From positions 29,268,619-29,332,618 of the forward strand of contig JASFXZ010000001.1 of assembly GCA_032209605.1 (NCBI GenBank): DNA of 64,000 bases, in the 5' to 3' direction. Both the position numbers and the translations under genes were made by a program. A model generated the notes under the pieces. The model saw only the letters and a list, made by a program, of their open reading frames with translations, made no database searches and was not told the DNA's origin. Positions 11,503-25,300 of the stretch are shown here, in pieces. This DNA comes from Mactromeris polynyma. Its lineage: Eukaryota > Mollusca > Bivalvia > Venerida > Mactridae. Numbering within the stretch: the first letter of the stretch is position 1; each line of letters begins with the position of its first letter.

Positions 11503-12814
11503 AATAAAAGTGTGCATGAACAAATTAGCAATGCCCATACTAGTCGATGTTTATTTCATTTGTAAAAAATCATATTACAAAATAGAAATTCGATTCTTTA
11601 AGTGTCAGTGTAAGTTGGCCTTTGATAATTTTATCATGAACTTGTGAAGTTCGACAATTGTGCAATATGCGAAATAAAGTTTGAGTAGTGACAATCGAGT
11701 TATCAATTGTCTTTTTGCTATATTTTATTTCCGACATTTAATCGTAAGGTTGTCCTTAATGAATTGTTAGTGTACAGTATCCCGATCTACCCACCGAAAT
11801 TGGTTTTTTTAATCGGTGGTTTGTTTTGCTTTATACATGTAACTATCCACGTTCGTAATAGGTGTGTGCAGAAAATAAATATGAAAAAAAATATATATCA
11901 ACCTGTCAAATCCCAACCCCGCCAGTTATTGTATGAGTTAGGGTACTGTTAAACTCGATTTATTAAGAATGGCCTCAATGTCGATTGCAGTCGGAAGAAA
12001 AAGCTGGTTATGTTTCGTTTCCGAGGTACTGAGTTTTGATAAAGTGAATGTTGAATCATAATCAATAAATACTTCACGATGTATATGTATATATGTCGCC
12101 TAGGAACTAGTATTCACTTTTAAGTATGTGTACCCGACGTTCTACGCATAAAATGCCTTCTTTTATTCGGTAATGCGGAAATGATTACTTTAAAATTATA
12201 AAATAGTATCTTTTTTAGTGCGCTGAACACTTACTAAATATAGATACCGATTTGCCAATTCCGTTGAATGTACGTATTTGAAATTTTGATAAAAACAAAA
12301 CGAGGTTGCCGTCTACACAAGGAGTGAACCATGTTTATGCCTGTATTATAATTAGTTCAGATAAAACCAGGAGGTTATTAAACACGATATCAGAAAATAC
12401 TAAAATTAACCATCAACAAAGTAAGAGCGAAACTTTCTTACCTTAAATTACACGATTTTCATATATCCATGTGGTCGTTTTAATATTACATATAACACGT
12501 CTCAAGCCGTGTAGCAAGGCAGGTAGGAGGAAGTTGTGGCTTAAAATAGCCAAGACCCTATGGGCAAACTCTATGTTCGCTTTGTCAAATAAACTTAAGA
12601 CAAACGGGGCCAATGTTAGCGTTGCAGTGAGCGCTTTAAGATAACGGTTTGAAGTTTGTTAAATTGAGAAAATTTATGTGAGACGTTGAGTTCGGTTTAT
12701 GACATGTAAACATAAGTCGCCTGCTTGATTAGAGAGAACAGCTTATGAAACATGGCTAACTTCACTGAATTTAAAACGCTTTTATATTGTATAAACATTG
12801 TACAATATATGCGC
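11503..12814. other. Intergenic, no feature recognised
   Basis: AT-rich sequence with only short, stop-riddled frames and no repeat I could match elsewhere in the window. No splice-bounded coding segment is visible. Confidence 0.4.
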
Positions 12815-12815
12815 T

Positions 12816-13360
12816 ATATATACTGACACCAAAAAGAAACTGTGCACTGACTTAGAAATAAAGTTTGTAACCATTTAGATAAAACATATAGGCACATTTG
12901 GTAGCAAACTGTGACAGCTTTTATTGGCTACATGATGCATTATTGTTAAATTAAATTTAGGTCATTCTCGGTATATTGATCACGCTTGAATGACGTAGGG
13001 GTGAAAAGTAATAGTTGCACACTTTTCTTTTTATTCTAAATGTGTGTTTGCGCTCTGATATCAGTATCTGTTATGTCCTCCTCTCCTACGAATCAACGCA
13101 AGTATTCTTGACCGCATTGACCTGACGTAACGTCTTACCACGTCGGCGGGGATGGCATTCCACTCGTGAATTAAGGCAGCAGTCAGATCATTGATATTGT
13201 TGATGACGTGGTGCAACTTTTACTTTTCACCCCTACGTCATTCAAGCGTTATCATTATACCGAGAATGACCTAAATTTAATTTAACAATAATTTTATCTA
13301 AATGGTTACAAACTTTATTTCTAAGTCAGTGCACAGTTTCTTTTTGGTGTCAGTATATAT
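12816..13360 (-). mobile_element. Deleted Tc1-like transposon with long inverted repeats
   Basis: Arms of about 150-205 bp: the left arm (12816-13020) begins ATATATACTGACACCAAAAA and the right arm (13203-13360) ends in its complement. Both run through CTAAGTCAGTGCACAG, AAATTTAGGTCATTCTCGG and TGACGTAGGGGTGAAAAGT. The left arm carries about 56 bp not present in the right arm. The middle holds only the C-terminal end of a Tc1-type transposase, so this is an internally deleted, non-autonomous copy. Confidence 0.88.
13061..13198 (-). pseudogene. Tc1-like transposase, C-terminal fragment
   Basis: A 45-residue frame ending in TGA encodes NDLTAALIHEWNAIP, then RSMRSRILALIRRRGGH and NRY before the stop. 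This matches the conserved end of Tc1 transposases (W..IP, SM..R, ARGGHTRY). The DDE catalytic core and DNA-binding domain are missing: upstream sequence passes directly into the inverted-repeat arm. No function is expected. Confidence 0.88.
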
Positions 13361-13365
13361 GTACG

Positions 13366-16300
13366 CATATTTACGGTTATTTCGTAATTGTAAATGCATT
13401 TTCACTGCGGGGTATTAAAATGGTGTTGAATTATGTATATGATGACATAATGATGGGGATAATTGATTAGAGTTTGGTATGATGTTATTTAACGGACTTC
13501 TTATTAATTATCATAATTATCTAGGCCAGTATCCCAGCAATTATGCATAGAACAAGCAATTAAAATAAAATGTTTCTTTTTTAGAATTTATTATTTTAAA
13601 TGAAAAGAATTATCTCTCTACAATGAAATATAATCAATATATTGTACATGTAATCAAAATATTGATTTACTACCAATACTGACAGTGTATAAGGGAGACA
13701 ATCCAATCACAGGAATCGCTTAAACGAAACCGCTTATCAAGGGAGGTAATGCTTGTTATTTCTCCAGGATTGTTTGGCATGTATACTCGTATACAGTCAA
13801 ACCTGTGTTAAAGACCACCTGCGAACAAAGACCACTATTGCAAAACCTGTCTGCAAAGACCACCAATTTTATTTTATCTCCCATCAGACCATTTTCAATG
13901 ATATTTAATCTGTAAATAGAGACCACCTGTAAACCAAGACCACATATTGCTGTTCCCATGGGTGGTCTTTACAGACAGGTTTGACTGTATAGATATTACG
14001 ATGTTTTTGACTGTTTGAATTGTAATTCCTTTGGGGAAACGTCATGTTTAATATGATTTTATCATATTTCTGCATACTTTTAAAGAAGTTATTTTATTAG
14101 ATCTGCCAACTATTTTTTATCTCTATCCACACGAATCAAATGTATTTTTCGATGTATCCTCGCTTATATATTGAATAAAACAATCTTATTTCGAAACAAT
14201 ATTATTTATATTTTGATAATTTTAATTGCATTTATATTGTTTTGTAAATAAATTTAATTTAAAAATATATTCTTGACTTGCTCTGCTTAGTTTATGACAA
14301 AATGGGGATTTTCAAATAAGAATACATTTATAAATGTAGCATAGTGTCTTAAAATCATATTTCGTAATGTGGTCATATGCCCGCCTGTTGACAGTTATGC
14401 ATACCGACGTCTGTGTGACGTTTGATCTAATGGTAGATGGCGTAAGAAATCAAACGTTATGATGGAACACAGACTCTGGTCTTACATACGAGTTAAAACA
14501 TGCCAGTGTTGGCACCACGATGTGCTCTTAGAATGTCGGTAAATTATCGGCTGTCCAACAATATCGCTTATCGCATCGGCCAAAAATCGATATTTCCAGT
14601 CGTCTAATTTGCATTGATTAGATGGTAAAGGCTACGTATTTATTATGATTATTTCTTATTTTTTTAACATATTCAAAAGTTTCAAGCAGATTTGGAATCC
14701 TCAATGTATCGTCTTTTCAATCGTATAAAAATATTGATTTTTTATAAATGTTTAGGCGGGGGAATTTACAGTTTTCTTGGGCCACCCAGTTTTCTATTGA
14801 AATCAGTGTGAACGGTGCGTTTTTCCAGGACGTCCGACGTGTTTAAATCCTTATTTTTACTCATACTTAGGCGGGAATTCAAAGTTTCAAGCAGATTCTG
14901 TTAGAACATTAATTTTTATGCTCGTTCCAACGGTTATTGATGTAATTTATTATGAAAACAAAATGGGAGAATACGTGGTGATCACGCAAGCGCAGACGTT
15001 AAAATCATAGTGAATATGGCTAATCAATAAAGTCAGGTTATACATGTGCACATACGTACGCTGTAATAATTTCCACAAAAATCCTTCAAACCAGATTTTA
15101 ATTTGTCTGTAGGACAGGCGTCTATGCACAGTTTAAACAAAAATCACTATGTACTAAGTTACTTATCTACCAAGCCCAGCGAATATTTTAAAGTTGGGAT
15201 GGACAAATGCTAGTGTGTCCGCTATCGCAAGTTTTATCTTGATTTTGCAAATTTCACATTATTATGTCTCTCTACAGTGATAAGATGTTGATTCTCAGGT
15301 TTTGACTTAAGCATTCTATTAATTTTTTACACGTAAATGAAAGATAAGACCACGTAACATTTTCTTACATTTTTTAAGAAAGTTAAGAAATTACCATTTA
15401 TCATAGTAATCTTCGGCCCGAGTTGGATGAAAATTCTGAGTTTGGAGATCGGCCTCATAATGCAGTCTTGCCATTGGTCAATTCTATAATTGGGCAACGA
15501 ACCAAACAACCACGCGGTTGAGTTCTAAGAATGGTCTTCAAGCTGAGGTTTATTACTCCAGAGAAGTTGTTCTGTAACTATAATACGTATGACCTTGAAC
15601 TTGAATGCTATCTGTGTTTTAGTCATGAAGTAATCCTATTGTAACATACTCATTTGGTGTCCCTTTCTGCTTTAGAGTAGGCCTATTTAAAACGTTGTGT
15701 TATGATTTTGGATTTCAAATAATGCTTTAATTGCATATATGTGGCAGTCTCTGAGATTTTGGCCCAAATGCAATAAGTCACGTTTCTGAGGACGGCGTCA
15801 TGTTTTCACATTATGACGTCATGTTTTCACATTAATTGCATCCGCTAATTGAAACATTTCAGTAAAAGACTTAACGATTATCGGTAAACATTGAGACGGC
15901 CCCTTTTCTTAAGGTGAACAATTATATACATTTATGTGTAAAATATTATTGTATCTGAAAACATATGTGCTGTATTAAATTTGTGAAACTCAGAAATGTT
16001 TGTAGATCTAATATTGATGAACATATTAAAAGTGCTGTAATTCCCTAAAAATGTAGTTTTGCAATAAAAAAAATTGTAGTGACCTACACATACCCCTGCA
16101 TTCAGAAATGTTAATAGCTCAATTTCTCCCAGATGTGTCATTTGGGCCAACAATCTTAGAGAATGACACATATGTACTAAAAATGGCATCGGTGTCAAGT
16201 AACCATCCTTAACACATCAACAAGTGAAAAGGAAATTATATTCTCTGCATTACAAAATACGGATGAACATTTTAAGATGAAAGCGTCCTCTATATCAAAA

Positions 16301-17277
16301 GGACGGTCACAATATTTTACCATTTTCACATCCATTTATCCCGTTGATGATCCTATTTATTGCTTGAAATCGGTTGAAAATGGTTCTTTTATGATTTATT
16401 CTATAGATGCAATATTTGGGTCAGATTTCAATAATTTTAACATTCATTACATAATATATATGACGCTTACCACTCGGAAGAATAAAGTTATCAATCGTCC
16501 TTAATTCTCAGTACGTGAAAATATTTCATTTGCCCACTTCCGAATCGGCTTTCTTCCGACATGCAGCGGAAAAGATCGGGTAGAACCGGATAAAGGCCAG
16601 AGCTCTAGTCTAATGCTGCATCGAGCTACAAGGAGTTGAAGTTAGTCCCGGACAAGTATGTTTTAAAGCTAACCAACATCAGCAAGTATTCGGTTGTAAG
16701 TCAAAACCTTAGACTCCCACAAATTAGACTGTATGGCTATCATTGTGTATGTTTGTGTGTTACTAAATTGACGGATATGCTACGGGCAACTAGATTCCTA
16801 TGTCGGACAAGTCAAATTTTACATTTCCATTATTCCGGGACAAGTGGCTTTGAAAATGTGTTTAGACCCCTGAGCGCTAGTACAAACTTAACGAATTTCG
16901 CCGAAGTTTGCCCCGGGTCTGTCCTCTACATAGTGTGTAAAATTGTGGGTTGTGGCTGTATTGCTTGTCGAAATGAGAAAAGCTGAGATAAGTGTGTGTT
17001 ATTTAACTTCAAGCTATTACGCAAAGTATAGAGGATAATACACGCGTGGTAATAAATTACTGACGTTATCAAACAAGTTTTCAGACAACGATGAAAGCAC
17101 GTATTTGGAATTATTACAGACATATTGTTTGATCTGGGGAGAAAATCTCACCGCTACCGAGAGTTCAAACAAGTTTAATTACATATACCAGCCTGTTTCC
17201 ATAATCAGTGATCTATAAAGACTTTCAAAAAACTAGTTGTATAAATTCTTCATTTAATCAATTTTATTATTTCTTTA
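13366..17277. other. Intergenic, about 3.9 kb, one MITE and no gene
   Basis: Apart from the family A MITE at 13794-13987, I see no exon, RNA gene or strong repeat. A 351-bp open frame at 16636-16986 has no recognisable domain and no flanking gene signals. A pair of short direct repeats containing CATGTTTTCACATTA lies at about 15800-15835. Confidence 0.4.
13794..13987. mobile_element. Pogo/Tigger-like MITE, family A (copy 2)
   Basis: Ends CAGTCAAACCTGTG and CAGGTTTGACTG, flanked by TA on both sides, 194 bp. The interior GACCACC/GGTGGTC blocks match the copies at 11178 and 35827, in reverse orientation to them. Confidence 0.9.
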
Positions 17278-17429
17278 CAATAAAACTTCACTTGAGACCG
17301 ACTCAAAATTACGAACACAATTGGCAAGTCCATTTGTACTGTTCTGCTCTTTATTCAACCTCAATATTAAGACCAACTCAATCAGATTTCAAGGGTCCAA
17401 AGGGTGGTCTTATTATCGAGAGTTTACTG
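17278..17429. mobile_element. Pogo-like MITE, family B (copy 2)
   Basis: A degraded copy with ends near AATAAAACTTCAC and AGTTTACTG/TA. The interior TTTATTCAACCTCAATATTA and GGTGGTCTTATTAT match the other family B copies. Confidence 0.75.
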
Positions 17430-17847
17430 TAGTTGTGGCATCATTTGTGATGTAAATTATTATTTTGAAGAGTCAATATGAAACTGTTTAGTGGAGAGAA
17501 TCGCTTACCTTCTTCGTAAATAACTCCAACACATTTCAATAGTTGGTTACAAGGACAGTCAGCCACTGTACGACTCTAGATATCCACTGATGTCTACTTG
17601 CCAGTTCTGGCTACCAACAGTAGAAGGCAGTCATGGACAAGTCAAACCTTATCAGTGATTATGTATAGTGCGGTTTTATTAACCGCGAACGTATGAATAT
17701 ACATGTCCAACTTTCATTACGGTTGACAAGGGAGACAAATCGATCAATAAAAACATCTAGTTGTCCATCCTGACCATAATGGCCAGTCTTATCTGTTTTA
17801 CAACCGATGAATCTGATAAGAGATATGACCCTATGCTGGGAGATACC

Positions 17848-17918
17848 CATCCTCGGTACCCAGGCTATTCATAACATTATGTATAATGTATGTTATGTTA
17901 GCCTGGGTACCGAGGATG
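17848..17918. mobile_element. 71-bp foldback element with 9-bp target duplication
   Basis: Perfect inverted arms CATCCTCGGTACCCAGGCTA / TAGCCTGGGTACCGAGGATG around a short AT-rich loop that itself has ATAACAT/ATGTTAT arms. The element is bracketed by the direct repeat GGAGATACC (17839-17847 and 17919-17927). A 9-bp duplication is typical of Mutator-like elements. No coding capacity. Confidence 0.75.
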
Positions 17919-18113
17919 GGAGATACCATGAAATATATCTACATTGTACACTGTCCTGAGATTCTGTTTCGGTGATAAATCCGGTTGCAGCGATTATAAA
18001 TAAAGTAACACGCTGTTAATTAACATCCAGTGTGCTTATAGAGAAGAATTGGGGGAAATATGACTTTTCTATAGAATAATATTGAGATAAAATATTGGTT
18101 TGGTTAATATTAC

Positions 18114-18135
18114 CACGGACCTATATAGGTCCGTG
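18114..18135. repeat. Perfect 22-bp palindrome
   Basis: The sequence reads identically on both strands around a central CTATATAG. It lies about 1.2 kb upstream of the ZC3H13 start codon, in intergenic DNA. No function can be assigned. Confidence 0.7.
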
Positions 18136-18911
18136 ATATTACGGTGACAATAGATTGACTTTTTAATCTGTAAAAGCAAATCTGAAGGTCTTGAATTTGA
18201 GTTTCTTGGAAATCTGCATCGCTCTGGTTTATTAAAGATGTATCTTGCTCATCTGAACCTAAACATTTTTTTTTAACCGGCTTCATTCAGTATTTTGTTC
18301 TAAAACATCATTAATAAGAACCATTGCCATGTATAATCGTTTAAAACAATATTGTTTAATCATATTTCTAACAGACAAAACTAGTAAAAAACTCTTCTTT
18401 TTTTTAAAAATTTATGATGATACAAACTTTTGTTTTTCGAGAAATACAGAGACATATATTGTAAATGTAGTCTGTGATAATGCATATTTATTGAAGTTTT
18501 AACTAGATAAAGTATATTTTTCATGGTTGTTGAGGTAAACAAATGAACATAAAAATGAGCATAATATATCTTTTGATAAGTTGATGACGTAAAGGATGAT
18601 GCAATATCATGACGAAATATATTATGTTTACCCTAGTCTTATAAATATGACATCACTGTGTTGTTTAGCCATATTGTTATTTTAAGGCAAAGCTTTGCTC
18701 GACAATAATGAACATACGAAATAACAGACAATAAATATAAAAGGTGAAACGACAAGTGTTGAATGTGTAAATATTTGGACTACTTGGTTACTCTGGTATT
18801 TATTATGAATTTTGACAGTAATTAGGTCAAATGTAGCAAGTATGCAGTTAGAAAATATTGATTTTTGAGGGGCACGAATTTAATGAGAAAGCTTGAATTT
18901 GTGGTTTGGCA

Positions 18912-19046
18912 CACAGGTGGCCGGTGAGTAGCCATGACATTTAAAACCCGCATTGAAAAAAAAAATTCACTCTGTTCTTATAGTAAGATAGTTCTTATTT
19001 TTCAATGCGGGCTTAAATGTCATGGCTACTCACCGGCCACCTGGTG
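18912..19046. mobile_element. 135-bp foldback element near the ZC3H13 promoter
   Basis: Arms of about 46 bp (CAGGTGGCCGGTGAGTAGCC inward to GCATTGAAAAA, and the complement ending GGCCACCTG) differ by one or two positions and enclose about 36 bp. The 11-bp direct repeat GTGGTTTGGCA occurs at 18901-18911 and 19044-19054, consistent with an 8-11 bp target duplication as in Mutator-like elements. It ends about 275 bp upstream of the ZC3H13 ATG. Confidence 0.75.
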
Positions 19047-19321
19047 GTTTGGCAGGATATTTATAAAACATATTTGGAAAGTTTGCGCCCCCCCTTATAC
19101 ATGTTGTATATTACCTATCAGCTGTTAAAAGCAATGGAGGCATGAAAACTGCGGGTAATAATCTCATTTTTAATTACTGAGACCGTCCAACTGAATAAAA
19201 AAATAGGTACGAATAATTTCGTGACGATATTCATAATAATAATTAGTCCGAGAAATAAATCGTGTCAACACCGGCTGTAATTTTGTGCTCGCGAAACGAA
19301 ACTTGTAAAATATTCATATAA

Positions 19322-22300
19322 ATGAGTAAATTGAAGCGCAAGGTAACCGTGGACCCGGTCACTGGTCCATCAGACGATAGAAAAAAGCCTAGTGTATTTG
19401 AACGTCTAGGGCCAGGTGCTGTTCGTCGCTACGATGATTCGGATTCGGACGTGAGTATTCGTTTAGTTTGAACGCTTGATTCTTGAAATGATGTTTTCCA
19501 AGCCGGCTCAAACGGTCAGTTTTTGTTCGAAATGCCGAAATGTGTATGAAACTAAACGCTTGATATTACAAATGTCACTTTATGCGCTGTGTAGCCATGT
19601 AATTGCATTGTAGGCAAGGACCGGTCCAAGGACCGGTCCTTGCTATCGTGTAACTATTTGAAGCGTCTTTAAGTATCATAAATTTCGGATTTGCTATAAA
19701 TTCGGACATTAGGTTTTGTCAGGAGTTTATCATATTTTTTTGGTTAGAACAATGTTTGGTTATAAAGTAACTCAAGTGAAAAAGAGGGCCCAATGTGGTG
19801 CTCCGACCGAACACTTGTACGGGGCTCCTCCAACTTAGCTAACAGGGCAGCCATCTGAGTTATTCTAACCCCACAACACTACACTCTTCCCACCCCAAGT
19901 GTATACGGCTTAACCACAGCGGGCCATCCAAACTGCCGCGGCCTCATAAATCAAGGGGGAAAAGTGTGCCAAATTATCAAATGCAGGGGTTGAAGTTGAA
20001 CCCACAACCACATAAACACTAGCAGTGTTTAGCAGTAGCACTGCGCTCCACTGACTGAGCAAATTCAGAGTTGAAACTGGTTACTGGAAATTTTATGGGT
20101 AGTTATGGTTGTGTTGTATGTAAACTGATTTCTGGCTGACTTACTTTATATATATTGATTGCAGAGAGATGAATATGTACAGAGATGTCGGAACTGGGTC
20201 AACAGTGGTTCGTGTCCCTATGGTAACAAGTGCAAGTTTCTCCATGGACCGTACACTTCAGGATCTAAGCATAAAGGGTATAAGTTACTAGAAATTTATG
20301 ACAATTGTCATTGCTGTGATCGATAAATGATAATTTATAAATATTTTTATGAACAAATTTCAATATCATTGACTATATTTTATTTCAGATAAAAGATCAA
20401 ATGACTTGAATATTTAGGTTTAGTTAAAACTGATTTATTTTACTGGGGTACTAGACTCCTAATAACCCTATTTGGACTCCCTACTTTTTCCCTGGGATTC
20501 CTGTTTCTGACAACATTTCTTTGAAGTTGCATTGAAGGACTGCAACTTTTCCTAAAGCATGGTTTTGGACTCCAGTTTTCAAATTCTAGTGAGAACCCTG
20601 TTTACATCAGTTGTGAATTAAATCCTTGTATTGATGTCTCTTGATTAATGCTTCTTGGGTTACACACTTACCCGACTATACACCATTATGTCACACTATG
20701 ATGTGTGCAGTTTGTTCTTCTAAGTTACAAAACAATGACTATTTTTGTTTCATTATGTTTGCCTTATGATAACTTCCTCTTGCTAGAAAAACTTCGGAAC
20801 CAAAAGTTAGAAAAAAGTATGACATAAAAATGGTCTTAGTTCATGATAGTTGCCCTTATAATATTTTCATCAACAATTATTGAAGCCTCGTGCTTATACT
20901 CACTAAAACAGATGGGCTATATAAAGTATTAAAAATAAGTACACATAAAAGTATCAATTTTGCTTTCATTTTACCAACATTAATTTTTTCTGAATTGATC
21001 CGAGCTTATGTTAACCATGTTTTTGACAACCACATGTCATTTAATCGTATCTTTTTTAATATTTACAATTATTTGACTGTACCCGCCCACCCGATGTACC
21101 ACGTGCCGAAATTACCACGCACGAACAATACATTTCGACTAAAACATACTAAAATTCCCACAATAAAATAAAATATTTTTCCTACCTACCTACCCACCTC
21201 TAAAATCTAGGGTCGGTAAAGGGCAAATAAAGACTTTTTTAATTATGGCCTTATGTGATGAGATTCAAACCTATAACCTTATGATGGTGAAGCCCTACAC
21301 CTAGACCACTAAGTCTTATTATTAATGAATGTAAAAAATATTCTACAGGCGAAGGGAAGATGATGGGCAGGAAGATTTACGACTTCGAGTGAAACCAAGG
21401 AAACACAAAGGTGACACAAAAAGTGAGTCAGATGACTCACAAGAACAATCCCGCAGTCGAGCTAAAAGAGAAAAGATTGCTGCACTTAAATCAGCCATAA
21501 TAAGGAAAAAAGGTGGCCTGGCAAGTGATTCAGAGTCACCTAGCCAGTGGTCAGGAGATGGTAAGTATATTATGTTCATTTGTTTCCAGTTTACTTGTAG
21601 AAAGGTTTATTTGTTTACATTATTTGTGTCTCCCCAATATTATGGTGGAAGACACATTGTTTTTGCATTGGTTGTAAGTCTGTGACAAATCGTGTCTGCT
21701 CCATAACTTCTTAGCCGCTTGAAGGATTTTGAAATACTTTGGCACAAATATTAACCGTAATGACAATGTACAGAATGCACAATTCTGGTGACTCAGTTGA
21801 GGGCCATGGTCACACTTAGAGGTCAAATGGCTATATTTTGTGTCTACTCCATATCTCTTGCACCTCTTGAATGATTTTGAAATGTTCAAGATATCAAGAC
21901 GATGTGCAGAGCGCATGTTTCAACCAGCTTGTTTAAAGGTCAAGGTCACACTTACATATCGGAGGTCATATGACCACATTTCTTGTTTGCTCCATATTTT
22001 CTAAGATTTTAAGCAAGTAGCCCTGCACATTTTTTGTGTGGAAAATGCTGAAAAAGTTAATTGTTGCTAATTAATCACTGTTGCTTTAGGATCATATTCC
22101 CATATCCACTCTACGCAAAAGAAAAGTATTTCTTTTATTTTTATGAAAGTGATAATTGGCATTGCTAACCAGACATCAGGGACATAAATAGCAATACTTA
22201 AGAAGTAAAAATTCTGTTTTAGATAAAGAAAAATATATTTTGTATTCTGCAGCAAGTGATGTTGTTTGTTTCAGATCTTGATTTCAAAAAAGAATTAGAG

Positions 22301-25300
22301 TTAGAAAAAAGACGACAGCAATTACAACGTGAACTGAGTCAACTAGACAGTGATGAAGAACTGTTACGTGAGAACTTCAGAATTGAGAAAAAGCTTTTAC
22401 GGGTAAATAGCTCATTGTGTTGTTGCGCTGTATATGGTTATAACATGTGAAAATCAATAAATGCCTGGCAGAAACCCTGTCACTATGCCTACTTATCTGT
22501 TATATGCTTGATGTTTGATTATTGGTTCCTAAGAAAAAATGTATCATAAGATTGATGTGACTAGGGCTGTGGATTGTCTGGCCAATGGCAATCCGATCCA
22601 TATCGCGAATCAGTAAAAGCAAATCACAAAACGATCCATGAAGCACAATTGAAACAATATATCTTAAACACTTAATCATTTCTGCAAATTAATTTTAATA
22701 ATAACTTAGTGAATTTTATGTTAAGCCAACCACTCACCACCATGTTTATTTATGTTTGTACGAAATAGCAATGTAAAGGTCAAAAGTCATAGTTTGTAAT
22801 TTATACTTGGTTGAACATCTTTGGGGTGTACCGAAGTATTCCACACGTTTGACATGAACTTGGCAGGGTGATTCTTGTATGCAGATGAAATGACAATACA
22901 TGCAAAGTCAACAAAATTTAGGCATTGGTTTCGAATTTGAAAAAAAAACTTATTTTGTGCATCAAACGATTGTCAATGTTATTTAATTAATGTTCAAATT
23001 CATTTTAGTATGTAATAGATTGTAAAATATTAGCTATTTCGAGATTCCTTTGCTTCGAAACTATGCTTCCTCTAGCTCTACCTGTTTCACATTACCTACT
23101 TTCGGTTTTGTTATCAATACATACCAATGTGTTTAATGTTTCTAGAATTATCTATCTATGAAAATGAAATGGTAAACATGAATTATTTTGTCTTAAAGTA
23201 TTTTACATAGGTAATATGATAGTATTTCTTCACAGTCGTCTAACCTCTCAAATTTAAAGAATAATTGGAAAAAACTAAAACTTTCACGACATGACTTTCT
23301 TTATTTGTGAAAATGTGACTAGAAAACTTTTCTTTGGAGGATCTTTCAGCATAACAACGGAAGCCAGTTTACTTAACTTTACTTCCGGTAAATGACGTAG
23401 CAACAGGAGAAAGCGACTATGACATGTCTAAGCTTAGCTAAAACCCATGATTACTATACCAAATAACAGTTTGGCGAACTGGAACTAAAGTGAATCGAAT
23501 CGAAAATACCAGGGTGTGAATCAAATCGTGAGCTCTGTAGTCGAATTCCGATGCATCGAATCTTTGAAGCTCTAGTAAGCACAAAATCATATGCTGGGCA
23601 GTTTAACTCCATAACTAGATTATTATAATGCACATATATTTTAGAAAAAGCATGTGAGCCACTCTGGCTTGTCTCTGTCCCCTTTCAGTTCCTAATGTGC
23701 AAAATGCTCCCTTCGCCCCTGATATTGTAATTACCATTCATGTTGGTGTGTTAACAAACAAAGGCAGTATTTTATTGTAAATATTGCAGCAACAAGTAAG
23801 CAGCTCTGATTCCGACAGTTCGGATGAAAGAAGCCACAAAGGAAAGAAAGCAAGGTATGTTGTGACATATTATCATCATCGTAAATCAGGGTCTGGAATG
23901 ATTAACATAACTTGACACTCTGACCCAGTTTTACTCTGCAGAGTATTATCATCATACATGTTAACTCTCCCTATTTCTACAGGCCACTCGCGCTCTTCAA
24001 GCGGGGAGACACAATCTCCCGATTTTCAATGTAAAGCTTAGTAAACATAGTAATTTTTTTTGTCAAACTGATGACTGGAAGTTAAATTCGGATACCAGTC
24101 TGCAAATCATATATACCACATTTTTTATGTTATATAGAAGCTTCTAACCATGGAATCAAGCGCTTGGTGACACTGATCAAAATACAACATGACCCTTGTT
24201 TATCATGTTGTTTTATCAAGTTTCACAGGTTTCTGTTGTATTCAGACATGACAATTGGCAATAAACTTGTTAATTGGCTACTTTTTTTACAGGGATGACC
24301 CCGAGATTACGAGTTAATTCGTAGAACATTGCTATTAACTGCTTTATTATGATGCGGTTATAGACATTGACAAAACTTCAGTCACGGAAAAATCTCCCTC
24401 TTTGAGTCTTAATGTCCCACTTTTCGGGGTGCAATCTCCCGATTTGCATTCTGAAAAGGTTCACTTGTATGTATTATGGTTTAGAATTGGTCATAAATCG
24501 ACAACAAAAACTATCTATGTCAAATAAATGCCTTTGAATACATGTCTACAATTAGATAAGTTAACGGTTTGAACACATAGCATCCGATGTTTTAAAGAGA
24601 GTGACTCAGTGAGTAGTCACTGGAAGATTTCATATACTTCTCGCAGTGGGTGTGATTTGTATGTCATAATGATGTTTTATTACTAACTCGATGATATATT
24701 CACATTGTGTTTTAAATTATTCCAAGAGATTTTGAACCTGAATGTACAACATTTCAGTAAGAAGAAGAAGAAGAGAAATAAACACTCAAGATCACCAACA
24801 AAAGCAAAAGGGGTTAGAAGTCCCAGTCCAGGGTATGTAATTCATGTATAGATTAGAATTTAGTCAGTAAGCTCTTCTGGAATAAGTTAACGAAGGGAGA
24901 GAAGCTCAGCACAGCTTAATTAATAATATGATGGTTACTTATTTCAGTGGAAGTTTCTTTTAAACTCTTAACATTTTTGTGGATGTCCTATAGATGTAGC
25001 AAATTACTAACATTGAGAAGAAAAATCTAAATTTGTGGTGTTTATTTGCAAATAAGAAAATGAATGCATTTGTCTAAATAAATTGGACAAACATTCAAAT
25101 GTTACATTGGTAATCTGAATTACAAACGCACGAGTTGGACAATTTAATTAAGTATATGTTGCACATTCAGATTATGTGTAATGCTGATGATAAGGTGCTG
25201 GTTGTTTTTGGACCAGGAAGCGGACCTGCAAGCTAGATTTTGAAGGTTAGAACCTTGGAAGGTCACCTCAACACTTGCTCTTAAGGCATCAGTACTGGTT

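Noticed and set aside
13756..13959. Minus-strand frame of 67 codons
   Set aside because: It lies entirely within family A MITE sequence; similar frames appear in the other copies.
16636..16986. 116-codon plus-strand frame
   Set aside because: No recognisable domain, no splice or promoter support, composition consistent with chance.
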